A DNA stretch of 64,000 nt from Streptococcus vestibularis (GTDB taxonomy: Bacteria; Bacillota; Bacilli; Lactobacillales; Streptococcaceae): NCBI GenBank assembly GCA_010604095.1, contig JAABLG010000003.1, positions 124,001 through 188,000 on the forward strand, written 5' to 3'. The notes under the pieces are model-generated. The model was not told the DNA's origin and made no database searches. It was given only the letters and a program-made list of their open reading frames with translations. Every line of letters starts with the position of its first letter. The first letter of the stretch is position 1. A program made the translations under genes and the position numbers. This document shows, piece by piece, positions 34,696 to 43,153 of the stretch.

Positions 34696-36453
34696 TTATT
34701 TACGTTTTGGTGGGTTATGGATAGCTTCTCCAAGTACGTCAGCAAAAGCTTCATACATATTTTCAGAGAAAGTTGGGTGACCATGGATAGATTGCAAGAG
34801 CTCATCTACAGTCAATTCATTTTCCATAATTGTTGATGCTTCGTTAATCAATTCGGCTGCAGCTGGACCAATAATGTGAACACCAAGAATTTCATGGTAC
34901 TTCGCATCTGCAACGACTTTAACAAAACCTTGAGCTTCGTTGGAAGCAATGGCACGTCCGTTACCAGCAAAGCTTGATTTACCAATCAGGACATCGCCGT
35001 ATTTAGCGCGTGCTTCTTCTTCAGTAATACCACACATCGCAACTTCTGGGTGCGTGTATACAGCAGCTGGTGTGTAGTCAAGGTGAGCCTTACGAACGTT
35101 ACCATGCATAGCATTTTCAGCCGCAACTTCACCCATACGGTAGGCAGCGTGAGCGAGCATCTTGGTTCCATTGACATCACCTGGAGCATAGATTCCTGGA
35201 ATAGATGTTTCTTGGTAAGCATTAACTTTGATACGACCACGGTCGAGTTCAAGATTAAGATTTTCAAGACCATCCAACTGAGGAACACGTCCGATAGAAA
35301 GAAGAGCACGGTCAGCTACAATCTCTTCACCATTATTAAGTTTAAGGGTCAATTGGTTGTTAGCTTCTACAATCTCAGAAACTCCGACAGATGTCATAAT
35401 CTTAATACCCTTCTTAGCAAGGATTTTTTGAAGTTCAAGTGATACTTCTTTATCCATAGCAGGGATAATGCGGTCAGCCATCTCAACAACAGTTACATCC
35501 ACACCGTATGAAGCATAAACAAGACCAAGCTCGATACCAACGACACCACCACCCATAACAGCGAGTGATTTAGGCAACTCACGCAAGTCAAGAATATCGT
35601 CAGATGTCATCACAAGTTGTGAATCAATGCCAGGGATATTGATACGTGAAACTTTTGATCCAGTCGCAAGGATGATATTACGTCCCTTGATTGTTTCTGA
35701 TCCGATTGTAACCGTCTTATCTGGGTTAACTTGACCAAGACCGTTGAAAATAGTCACTTTGTTAGCCTTCAAAAGACCTTGAACACCACCAGTAAGTGTC
35801 TTAACGACAGAGTTCTTAAAGTCAACAGTCTTATCCATATCGATAGTGTAGTTTGTTGACGCTAGGTTGATACCACGACCTGCAGCAATCTTAAGTCCAT
35901 TAAGAATTTCTGCATTTTTAAGGTAGGTCTTAGTTGGGATACATCCTTTATTCAAACATGTTCCACCAAATTCAGATTTTTCTATGATAGCAACCTTACC
36001 ACCAAGTTGTGCCCCACGAATAGCAGAATAATATCCTGCAGGACCACCACCAACAACGATAATATCGTATTCATTGTCAGCAAGTGGTGCTTTTTCTGTA
36101 GCAGCTACTGGAGCAGCTTGGGCAGGTGCTTTAGGAACTTCAAGTCCAGCTGATTCCAATTGAGCAGATGCTTCTGCAGCTGGTGCGCTCGCAGCATTAT
36201 CAGCCACAACTTCACCTTCTGCTCCGATATAACCAATTACCTCAGTTACTGGAACTGTTTCACCAGCCTGACGAGTAATCTTCAAAAGGACACCTGAATC
36301 TTCCGCTTCAAGTTCCATGTTCGTCTTATCTGACATGATTTCAAGAAGGATATCTCCCTCATTAACCACATCACCCTCTTGTTTTTTCCACTCGATGATC
36401 TCGCCTTCCTGCATATCAACACCAAGCTTAGGCATAATAATCTCAAAAGCCAT
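34696..36453 (-). CDS. pdhD: Dihydrolipoyl dehydrogenase (E3) with N-terminal lipoyl domain
   Basis: E3 flavoprotein of 585 residues that reoxidises dihydrolipoamide with NAD. The first 80 residues are a lipoyl domain with the target lysine in SDKTNME, then an Ala/Pro linker, then the oxidoreductase: FAD-binding GGGPAGYYSA, redox disulphide in GGTCLNKGCIPTK, NAD-binding GGGVVGIELG and the C-terminal His/Glu pair in HGHPTFSEN. It is the last gene of the E1alpha-E1beta-E2-E3 operon. Its lipoyl domain and 5' leader are nearly identical to those of the E2 gene, part of a 421-bp repeat. No ribosome site is visible close to the ATG. Annotated as pdhD or acoL in different streptococci. Confidence 0.94.
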   Translation of the reverse strand: MAFEIIMPKLGVDMQEGEIIEWKKQEGDVVNEGDILLEIMSDKTNMELEAEDSGVLLKITRQAGETVPVTEVIGYIGAEGEVVADNAASAPAAEASAQLESAGLEVPKAPAQAAPVAATEKAPLADNEYDIIVVGGGPAGYYSAIRGAQLGGKVAIIEKSEFGGTCLNKGCIPTKTYLKNAEILNGLKIAAGRGINLASTNYTIDMDKTVDFKNSVVKTLTGGVQGLLKANKVTIFNGLGQVNPDKTVTIGSETIKGRNIILATGSKVSRINIPGIDSQLVMTSDDILDLRELPKSLAVMGGGVVGIELGLVYASYGVDVTVVEMADRIIPAMDKEVSLELQKILAKKGIKIMTSVGVSEIVEANNQLTLKLNNGEEIVADRALLSIGRVPQLDGLENLNLELDRGRIKVNAYQETSIPGIYAPGDVNGTKMLAHAAYRMGEVAAENAMHGNVRKAHLDYTPAAVYTHPEVAMCGITEEEARAKYGDVLIGKSSFAGNGRAIASNEAQGFVKVVADAKYHEILGVHIIGPAAAELINEASTIMENELTVDELLQSIHGHPTFSENMYEAFADVLGEAIHNPPKRK

Positions 36454-36600
36454 ATTTTATGATACTAAGAACGCTAAAATGCGACAGAATTTTAGGAGTT
36501 TTACGTTAGTGTGCTTGCACACAAGTAAAACTATCTAAATTCCGAAGCATTTCGTTCGAGTTCAAATCAACTCAAACGCTTTAACGCCCTCTCCTTTCTA
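36180..36600 (-). repeat. 421-bp direct repeat, copy at the E3 gene
   Basis: Covers the E3 leader and lipoyl domain. It aligns without gaps to 37751-38171 at an offset of 1571 bases, with about eight mismatches by eye. The 150-base leader part (36454-36600) differs at only one position. Confidence 0.9.
36487..36542 (-). promoter_or_regulatory. Long hairpin in the E3 leader
   Basis: On the mRNA strand GAATTTAGATAGTTTTAC pairs with GTAAAACTCCTAAAATTC, with an inner perfect GTGTGC / GCACAC helix. The arm contains CTCCT, complementary to the only strong ribosome-site-like sequence (AAAGGAGAGGG at about 36588-36598). Role unknown; mRNA processing or translational control are possible. Confidence 0.6.
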
Positions 36601-36635
36601 TTTCAAAACTTCAGTTTTCAGATATTTTATTTCAC

Positions 36636-38024
36636 TTAAATCAACAATTCCATTGGATTTTCAATCAGATGCTTCAAATCAACCATGAATTTGGCACCAT
36701 TCATACCATCCACAATACGGTGGTCAATAGTTAAGCAAAGTCCCATAATTGGACGCACGACAACTTCACCATCAACAACGACAGGTGTCTGAATAGTTGC
36801 TGAAACACCAAGGATAGCTGAGTTTGGTTGGTTGATGATTGGATTAAATGATTTAGTTCCAAACATTCCCAAGTTAGTAATTGAGAAGGTAGAACCTGAC
36901 ATTTCGGCAGCCTTCAATTTACCAGCTTGAGCTTTTTTAATGACATCCTTAGAGGCCACAACAAACTCGGACAAACTCATCTTATCTGCACCATGAACAA
37001 CTGGCACAATCAAACCATCATCAAGACCAACGGCAATACCGATATTAACAAATTTGTGTAATTCGATATTTTGCGCATCATCAATCAAGGATGCATTGAG
37101 GTAACGGTGTTCCTCCTTCATAAGGGTACGAACGACTGCTAAACCAATCAAATCAGTGAAAGTCACCTTCATACCAGTCTTGTTCATGATTGGATCAAGG
37201 ACTTGCTTACGAAGAGCCATAAGGTTAGTCATGTCCACATCATAGTTAAGAGTAAATGTTGGTGCAGTCAAGTATGAATGCGTCATTCCCTTAGAAATCG
37301 CCTTACGCATAGCAGACATTGGAATGACTTCCACACCTTCTGGCAAGACTTTTTCAGGTTTAACTTCAACCGCAGGTGCAGCAGCAGCTTCCTTAACTTG
37401 TGCTGGAGCACTGATTGCAAGGACATCTTCCTTAGTAATCTTACCACCAAAGCCTGTTCCAGAAACGGTCGCTAAATCAATACCGAGGTCTGCAGCAATC
37501 TTACGTGCTAATGGTGTTACCTTAGGTTGAGCACCTTTGAAGTTCTCAACGTCATCTGCATGAACCCGACCTTTTGGTCCAGTTCCTGGAACCTGAGCAA
37601 GGTCAATACCCAACTCACGTGCCACCTTACGAGCCTTAGGCGTTGCACGAACCTTACCACCTTCATGAACCACAGCTACTTGTGGTTGAGGCGTAGCGGC
37701 AGGCGTTTCCACAACAGCAACTTCTTCAACTTGCGGTGCAGCTGCTGCAACTGGTACGCTCGCAGCATTATCAGCCACAACTTCACCTTCTGCTCCGATA
37801 TAACCAATTACCTCAGTTACTGGAACTGTTTCACCAGCCTGACGAGTAATCTTCAGAAGAACACCTGAATCTTCTGCTTCAAGTTCCATGTTTGTTTTAT
37901 CTGACATGATTTCAAGAAGGATATCCCCCTCATTAACCACATCACCCTCTTGTTTTTTCCACTCGATGATCTCGCCTTCCTGCATATCAACACCAAGCTT
38001 AGGCATAATAATCTCAAAAGCCAT
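36636..38024 (-). CDS. pdhC: Dihydrolipoamide acyltransferase (E2) of the 2-oxoacid/acetoin dehydrogenase complex
   Basis: Core E2 subunit, 462 residues. Domain order: lipoyl domain (1-80, lysine in SDKTNME), linker, two peripheral-subunit-binding domains in a row (VRATPKARKVARELGIDL and KVTPLARKIAADLGIDL, about residues 128-210), Ala/Pro linker, then the catalytic acyltransferase domain with the active-site DHRIVDG near the C-terminus. One binding domain is usual, so the tandem pair is uncommon. The 5' leader and lipoyl domain repeat at the downstream E3 gene. Substrate is most likely pyruvate; acetoin is the alternative name-giving substrate in related annotations. Confidence 0.94.
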   Translation of the reverse strand: MAFEIIMPKLGVDMQEGEIIEWKKQEGDVVNEGDILLEIMSDKTNMELEAEDSGVLLKITRQAGETVPVTEVIGYIGAEGEVVADNAASVPVAAAAPQVEEVAVVETPAATPQPQVAVVHEGGKVRATPKARKVARELGIDLAQVPGTGPKGRVHADDVENFKGAQPKVTPLARKIAADLGIDLATVSGTGFGGKITKEDVLAISAPAQVKEAAAAPAVEVKPEKVLPEGVEVIPMSAMRKAISKGMTHSYLTAPTFTLNYDVDMTNLMALRKQVLDPIMNKTGMKVTFTDLIGLAVVRTLMKEEHRYLNASLIDDAQNIELHKFVNIGIAVGLDDGLIVPVVHGADKMSLSEFVVASKDVIKKAQAGKLKAAEMSGSTFSITNLGMFGTKSFNPIINQPNSAILGVSATIQTPVVVDGEVVVRPIMGLCLTIDHRIVDGMNGAKFMVDLKHLIENPMELLI

Positions 38025-38171
38025 ATTTTATGATACTAAGAACGCTAAAATGCGACAGAATTTTAGGAGTTTTACGTTAATGTGCTTGCACACAAGTAAA
38101 ACTATCTAAATTCCGAAGCATTTCGTTCGAGTTCAAATCAACTCAAACGCTTTAACGCCCTCTCCTTTCTA
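37751..38171 (-). repeat. 421-bp direct repeat, copy at the E2 gene
   Basis: Partner of 36180-36600, covering the E2 leader and lipoyl domain. The shared leader ends at the AAAGGAGAGGG sequence in both copies. Confidence 0.9.
38058..38113 (-). promoter_or_regulatory. Long hairpin in the E2 leader
   Basis: Same hairpin as 36487-36542, with one base changed in the loop. Again there is no ribosome site within 20 bases of the E2 ATG. Confidence 0.6.
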
Positions 38172-38259
38172 CTTTAAATTATATTTTCCGATACTCTCAC
38201 AGTTAAAACAAGAAACACATTTTACTAGCGAGACATATCACTTAACCGTCGCTAGAAAG

Positions 38260-39258
38260 TTAGTTTCCTTTATTGGCCATCTTGATAATAGCAGCCTTAA
38301 TCTTTTCAACATCTGGAAGAACCGCTTGTTCCAAGACACGCGCATAAGGTACAGGCACATCTTCACTTGCCAAACGTACAATTGGGTGGTCAAGGTAATC
38401 AAATGCTTCACTTTCAGTAACAATAGCAGCAATCTCGCCGATAAAGCCACCAGTCTTATAAGCATCATTTACCAACATCAATTTTCCAGTTTTCTTAACT
38501 GAGTCGAAAATCAATTCCTTATCAAGTGGAACGAGGGTACGAGGGTCAACGACCTCAACATTAATACCTTGTTCAGCCACTTCCTCAGCCGCCTTAAGAA
38601 CACGTTCCAACATACGACCATATGATACGATTGTCAAATCAGTACCTTCACGTTTAATCTCACCTTTTCCAAGTGGGATGTAGAAATCAGGATCTTGTGT
38701 TACTTCTTCTTTCTTACCGTAAAGTGCCTTAGGTTCCATGAAGATAACAATGTTATTATCTTGAATAGCAGATTTCAAAAGGCCTTTAGCATCATTAGCA
38801 TTCCCTGGTGCAACAACTTTGATACCTGGGATGTGGGTCAACCATGACTCAAGAGATTGTGAGTGCTGTGCTGCAGAACCAATCCCTGAACCAGATGCCA
38901 CACGGAAGGTTACAGGCGTCTTCAATCCACCACCAAACATGTAGTTGTTCTTTGCACCGTTATTAACGATAGCGTCAAGGGCAATTGTGATGAAGTCCAT
39001 GAAAGTCAAGTCAACAATCGGACGAAGACCTGTGATGGCAGATCCAACAGCAGCACCAGCGATAGCTGCTTCTGAAATTGGCGTATCTCTAACACGTTTT
39101 TCACCAAATTCAGCCAACATACCCACTGAAGTACCAAAGTCACCGCCGTAGATACCAACATCTTCACCCATAAGGAATATGTTTTCATCTTTACGCATTT
39201 CCTCACTCATGGCAAGGTTTACTGCCTCACGTAAGGCCATCAATTTTGTTTCACTCAT
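38260..39258 (-). CDS. pdhB: 2-oxoacid/acetoin dehydrogenase E1 component, beta subunit
   Basis: Beta subunit of the thiamine-diphosphate-dependent E1 decarboxylase, 332 residues. The N-terminal pyrimidine-binding part has the conserved MGEDVGIYGG with the catalytic glutamate and DTPISEAAIAG. The C-terminal transketolase domain includes VVDPRTLVPLD. It follows the alpha subunit by 25 bases with an AAAGGTTGAGG ribosome site. It forms the alpha2-beta2 E1 that acylates lipoyl groups of E2. Confidence 0.94.
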   Translation of the reverse strand: MSETKLMALREAVNLAMSEEMRKDENIFLMGEDVGIYGGDFGTSVGMLAEFGEKRVRDTPISEAAIAGAAVGSAITGLRPIVDLTFMDFITIALDAIVNNGAKNNYMFGGGLKTPVTFRVASGSGIGSAAQHSQSLESWLTHIPGIKVVAPGNANDAKGLLKSAIQDNNIVIFMEPKALYGKKEEVTQDPDFYIPLGKGEIKREGTDLTIVSYGRMLERVLKAAEEVAEQGINVEVVDPRTLVPLDKELIFDSVKKTGKLMLVNDAYKTGGFIGEIAAIVTESEAFDYLDHPIVRLASEDVPVPYARVLEQAVLPDVEKIKAAIIKMANKGN

Positions 39259-39283
39259 ACTTGTTATTCCTCAACCTTTCTCT

Positions 39284-40255
39284 TTAGTCTACCCATACAT
39301 CTTCAAAGGCAATTGAAAGTTCTGGATCTGGGCTATTTTGAGCAAACTCATACGCTGCATCGATTTGTGCCTTAACTTGGCTTTGAATAGCATCTAGTTC
39401 CTCATCACTTGCGATTTTTTCAGAAACCAAATAGTTACGGTATTTAATGATTGGATCGTTATGGTTCTTCCACTCATCAACCTCTTCCTTGGTACGATAA
39501 ACTCCAGCATCGGCAGTGGAGTGACCAAACCAACGGTAAGACTCTACCTCAACGATAGCAGGACCATTTCCACCACGAACATGTTCCACAGCCTTGCCCA
39601 TTGTTTCGTAGACTGCCATGACATCATTACCATCCTGACAGTAGAAACCTGGAATACCATAGGCTTCCGCACGTGTATACAAATGAGGAGTGTTGGTAGC
39701 TCTATGAATATCCATTGAGATACCATAACGGTTGTTAATGATGAAGAAAATTACTGGTAATTTCCAAGCAGAAGCCATATTGACTGACTCATGGAAAGAG
39801 CCTTCATTAGTAGCACCATCTCCTGAAAAGGCAACAACGATATTTCCAGTTTCTTTATATTGTTGCGTGAGGGCTGCGCCTACGGCAAGGGCATAGCCAC
39901 CACCAACGATACCATTGGTACCATAGTTACCTTTTTCGAAGTCAGCCAAGTGCATTGAGCCACCACGGCCCTTTGAAACACCAGTTGCCTTACCAGCTAG
40001 TTCGGCCATCATTTTGTTCAAGTCCATGTCTTGAGCAATAGATTGTCCATGACCACGGTGGTTTGAAAAGAAAATATCATCGTAGCTCAAGTGTTGAACA
40101 GCCCCAACGTTAGCGGCTTCTTCACCAACTGAAAAGTGAGTCATTCCTTGAACAAACCCACGACGAACCAATTTATTAATACGTGAATCAAATTCACGGA
40201 TACGTTCCATTTTAGTGAACATCTCAAGATGTGTCTCTTTAGAAAGTTTTATCAT
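39284..40255 (-). CDS. pdhA: 2-oxoacid/acetoin dehydrogenase E1 component, alpha subunit
   Basis: Alpha subunit of E1, 323 residues, first gene of the complex operon. The thiamine diphosphate motif runs from GDGATNEGSFHES to IINN (about residues 166-197). RGHGQSIAQ and the phosphorylation-loop region GRGGSMH are conserved. The ATG is preceded by AGAGGAGA. Sequence alone does not distinguish pyruvate from acetoin as substrate. Streptococci generally use this four-gene set as their only pyruvate dehydrogenase-like complex, so a pyruvate role is the better guess. Confidence 0.93.
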   Translation of the reverse strand: MIKLSKETHLEMFTKMERIREFDSRINKLVRRGFVQGMTHFSVGEEAANVGAVQHLSYDDIFFSNHRGHGQSIAQDMDLNKMMAELAGKATGVSKGRGGSMHLADFEKGNYGTNGIVGGGYALAVGAALTQQYKETGNIVVAFSGDGATNEGSFHESVNMASAWKLPVIFFIINNRYGISMDIHRATNTPHLYTRAEAYGIPGFYCQDGNDVMAVYETMGKAVEHVRGGNGPAIVEVESYRWFGHSTADAGVYRTKEEVDEWKNHNDPIIKYRNYLVSEKIASDEELDAIQSQVKAQIDAAYEFAQNSPDPELSIAFEDVWVD

Positions 40256-40290
40256 ATCGATCTCCTCTATCGAATTTTTTCTATATATCT

Positions 40291-40319
40291 AGAATAGGGG
40301 AAAAAAACTTTATGGGCAA
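40291..40319 (-). promoter_or_regulatory. Putative promoter of the dehydrogenase operon
   Basis: Minus strand TTGCCC (40314-40319), 17 bases, TATTCT (40291-40296), about 36 bases upstream of the E1 alpha start. No operator recognised. Confidence 0.45.
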
Positions 40320-40396
40320 GAAATATGCTTGAAAAATGAAAAGCCTTACATAACTGTCACTAATAGGCAATTCGTATGCTATTTTTCCAAGGGGTA

Positions 40397-40405
40397 TGAT
40401 ATAAT
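40397..40405 (+). promoter_or_regulatory. Extended -10 promoter of the sensor-like gene pair
   Basis: TG-A-TATAAT at 40397-40405, about 37 bases before the TTG start. Confidence 0.6.
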
Positions 40406-40441
40406 TGAATAGATTTTACCCGAATAGGAGATTATATTATA

Positions 40442-41698
40442 TTGAGTGATGCCATTGTTCACGGGCTTACGGCATGTACAGCTTTTATATTACAAATTGT
40501 TATCTTCAAATTAACCACGCATAGACCCGTAAGATACTGGGTTCTCTTTTTAGCTGGAGTGGCGATTATGACTTTCAGCTTTTTAGGTATTCTCTTCCCA
40601 AAATCAGGTTTTATAGCGCTTGTATTCCTTCATTCTGTCAAATCCTTCAAAAATCTTAGACATACCATCTTGGAATCCTTCTTTATACCATTTACCTTTG
40701 CCCTAATGGTAAGGCTTGTGATTTCCCTCATTATTCCAATCTTTTTTCCTTTTGTCTTAGATTACAATTTCGCTGGCTTCTTAATCCTTTTCTTAGCCTT
40801 CTTACTTTGGTTTGCTCAGAATGCTCTTCTACAAGTCGATTATAATCGCTTAAAGCAAATTGATTCTGCCAGACCATGGTACAGATCTACGTCAGTCGCA
40901 CTTTATAGTCTAGCAGTCATTTACTTTATTTCGGAATTAATTACGAATAATATCCAACTCACTCTTTTCTTCCTTATTGCTACGGCTTTAATTCTATCTA
41001 AACAAGTTACCCTCTATAGAAAGGAATTAAAAGCCCAAACAGGGGCTGCTCAAGAGGTGCATATAGACCTTCTGCAAAAATCAAGTCAAAACATCAATAT
41101 TTGGTATCAAAAAAAGACTAGCCAAGAACTTTTTATCAAGGATGAAGCTGAAAATCTCTATGACCTCATTCGCTTCCAACAAAACGACGAAGCTGAGGAA
41201 CTTATAGATTATTTGCTAACACCAAACCCTTTAGATAAAAAGATTGACCGATTCTACAGAAATAAGCTTGAAAACATAAAATTAGCTGACTTGCAGGCGC
41301 TTTTTGAAGCTAAATTTTTAAAGGCTAAAGAACTAGATGTCTGGGTTAGTATGGAAATTCCCGAACCAATCACTGTCTATCCTATTTATCCCTTAGACTG
41401 GGTTTATATCTTATCGACTATCTTAGATCATGTCATTGACCAAGCAAGAGACAGTAGACAAAAATACCTTAGCTTTGCCTATTTTAAAGACGAGGACAGT
41501 CAGCACTTTGTCGTTGAAAGCTCAAGCACAAAAGAAGATTCACCGATTACTTCTGATTTTAGCGACCCAGAATTAAAACGTGTCACCCACATTCTGGTCA
41601 ATTATCCAAATGTTAACATTATTTCAAATACACGTGCTGGCATTTATCGTCTACAAATTGAAATTGACATGACCAAAGGAGGTTATCATGATTACTAA
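40442..41698 (+). CDS. AgrC/ComD-like polytopic membrane protein with degenerate kinase domain (A)
   Basis: Membrane protein of 418 residues starting with TTG; AGGAG at 40426-40430 is 11 bases upstream. Six or seven hydrophobic segments fill residues 1-195, like peptide-sensing kinases of the AgrC/ComD type. The cytoplasmic part (about 200-418) has their overall layout, including an ATPase-like C-terminus (ELKRVTHILVNYPNVNI resembles the family's last segment). But the phospho-acceptor region reads FIKDEAENL where a KHDYxN motif is expected, the N-box reads ILDHVIDQA, and the glycine-rich GLGL loop is absent. I infer a pseudokinase or scaffold. No response regulator lies nearby. The stop overlaps the next gene by 11 bases. 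Confidence 0.7.
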   Translation: MSDAIVHGLTACTAFILQIVIFKLTTHRPVRYWVLFLAGVAIMTFSFLGILFPKSGFIALVFLHSVKSFKNLRHTILESFFIPFTFALMVRLVISLIIPIFFPFVLDYNFAGFLILFLAFLLWFAQNALLQVDYNRLKQIDSARPWYRSTSVALYSLAVIYFISELITNNIQLTLFFLIATALILSKQVTLYRKELKAQTGAAQEVHIDLLQKSSQNINIWYQKKTSQELFIKDEAENLYDLIRFQQNDEAEELIDYLLTPNPLDKKIDRFYRNKLENIKLADLQALFEAKFLKAKELDVWVSMEIPEPITVYPIYPLDWVYILSTILDHVIDQARDSRQKYLSFAYFKDEDSQHFVVESSSTKEDSPITSDFSDPELKRVTHILVNYPNVNIISNTRAGIYRLQIEIDMTKGGYHDY

Positions 41699-42977
41699 TA
41701 TTATCAATCCTCTCCTGCAGGCCATTAGTTTTATTTCTATCTGGTACCTTTATCAAATCATGTCTAACGTTAAACCATTACCTGGGCACCTCTTTCTCAT
41801 TTTCATCTCTTACGTTGCTGGGGCATCTTACTTCAACCTTGTCAAAATCATTGTAGACCCTCTTTTCTTTCTAGTTGTTGACTTGGCTCTTGTTAGAGAA
41901 CGCTCCTTTTATCATCGACTTCTTTTTGCTTTTTATCCAACTATTCTCTTTGATGTTGCCACGCGATTGCTTTCAATCGTCATATTGCCTCATGTCCTAC
42001 ATATCAAGGGAGATGTGAGTCTTGATAATAACCTACATATTCTGACTTACTTTTTAGCTCCTCTTATCATCTTTCTGATCCTTAAGATTTTCGCTATTGA
42101 TTTAGATCAGATGAGTAAACTTGATGAATACTGGGCGAGACGTAATTGGTTGCGTAGTACTACTTTTCTCGCTGTTTATTACGTCTTTTTCACAGTCATC
42201 CATGGTCTTAATAGCGTTCTTCCAACTACAAATGACCCCCAGAACTTATTTGAAATGGTATTTAGAGTGAGTTCAAATAGTATCATCGTTTTGATGCTTT
42301 ACCTGGCCCTTCTCCTATGGGATTTTTACAATTGGAACGAAGCCGTCCACTCACAGTTCATCAAAAGATTGGACAGAGAACGTTTTAAATTGCTAGGGAC
42401 TATGACTAACTACAACAAAGCCCTAGTCCAAATTATCACCCAAAAACAAAAATTTTCAGAGCTTTACAAAAAAAATCTGAAGGATGTCTCAGTAGCTTTA
42501 AAGGCTGATGATGCCACAAAAGCTAAAGATTTACTTGAGATTTATAAAACGAGTAATTCCATCATTAGTAGCCCAGAAACTCAAGAAAAATTGGATCAGC
42601 TGACTAATCCTATCTTAGCTAGTTTTCTTTCTAATCGTATTGTAGGGACAAGGTCAGCTCATATTGATATCACGATCAATATTAGTCCAAAATTTGGAGA
42701 AGTTCCTTTATCAGACTTAGATTTGTACCAACTTCTTCAGGCCTCAGACAAAGCTGTTCTCAAACATCTCCGTCCTGATACCAAGATACATAGTAGCTAT
42801 CTACAAATGGACCATTCCCAACTTTTTGTTGTTGAACTACCAGTCCTAACTGATTCCGTTAGCAAGGATAAGGAGCTTAATGATTTGGTTAAAACGCTGC
42901 CAAACGTCGATTACCGAGTCGGTTTCCATGAAGGCTACCTTATTCAAATTATTGAAGTCTTTGAGCCTGGATATTAA
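41688..42977 (+). CDS. AgrC/ComD-like polytopic membrane protein with degenerate kinase domain (B)
   Basis: Membrane protein of 429 residues, paralogue of the upstream gene. It has seven hydrophobic segments (about 5-215), a coiled linker (FKLLGTMTNYNKALVQIITQKQKF) and a C-terminal domain ending in a segment (ELNDLVKTLPNVDYRVG) that aligns with the upstream protein. No phospho-acceptor His, N-box Asn or glycine-rich ATP lid is visible. AAAGGAGG lies just before the ATG, inside the end of the upstream gene. The overlap suggests equimolar synthesis and a heteromer. Function unknown. Confidence 0.7.
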   Translation: MITNIINPLLQAISFISIWYLYQIMSNVKPLPGHLFLIFISYVAGASYFNLVKIIVDPLFFLVVDLALVRERSFYHRLLFAFYPTILFDVATRLLSIVILPHVLHIKGDVSLDNNLHILTYFLAPLIIFLILKIFAIDLDQMSKLDEYWARRNWLRSTTFLAVYYVFFTVIHGLNSVLPTTNDPQNLFEMVFRVSSNSIIVLMLYLALLLWDFYNWNEAVHSQFIKRLDRERFKLLGTMTNYNKALVQIITQKQKFSELYKKNLKDVSVALKADDATKAKDLLEIYKTSNSIISSPETQEKLDQLTNPILASFLSNRIVGTRSAHIDITINISPKFGEVPLSDLDLYQLLQASDKAVLKHLRPDTKIHSSYLQMDHSQLFVVELPVLTDSVSKDKELNDLVKTLPNVDYRVGFHEGYLIQIIEVFEPGY

Positions 42978-42987
42978 AATTTCATCA

Positions 42988-43013
42988 AAAAAGAGCTTTT
43001 AGGCTCTTTTTTA
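42988..43013 (+). terminator. Terminator of the sensor-like gene pair
   Basis: AAAAAGAGC / GCTCTTTTT stem with T-run, 11 bases after the stop. Confidence 0.9.
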
Positions 43014-43090
43014 GTTTTATAAACTTAACACACTAAATGTCTAATCTATTCAGAAAATTTTTCAGAGAAGAAAGCCATCTGAATTGACAC

Positions 43091-43120
43091 TAAAAGACAC
43101 CCAAAGTACTCTGAGTGTCT
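43091..43120 (-). terminator. Putative terminator of the DUF2207 gene
   Basis: Minus-strand AGACAC / GTGTCT stem with an inner CAGAGTACTTTG near-palindrome, followed by TTTTA. The T-tract is weak. Confidence 0.5.
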
Positions 43121-43153
43121 CTATCAGGTGATAGTATTCAATTGGTTAAAGAA

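Noticed and set aside
36317..36538. 73-codon plus-strand frame repeated at 37888-38109
   Set aside because: It is the antisense of the duplicated lipoyl domain and leader; it recurs only because of the 421-bp repeat and has no ribosome site.
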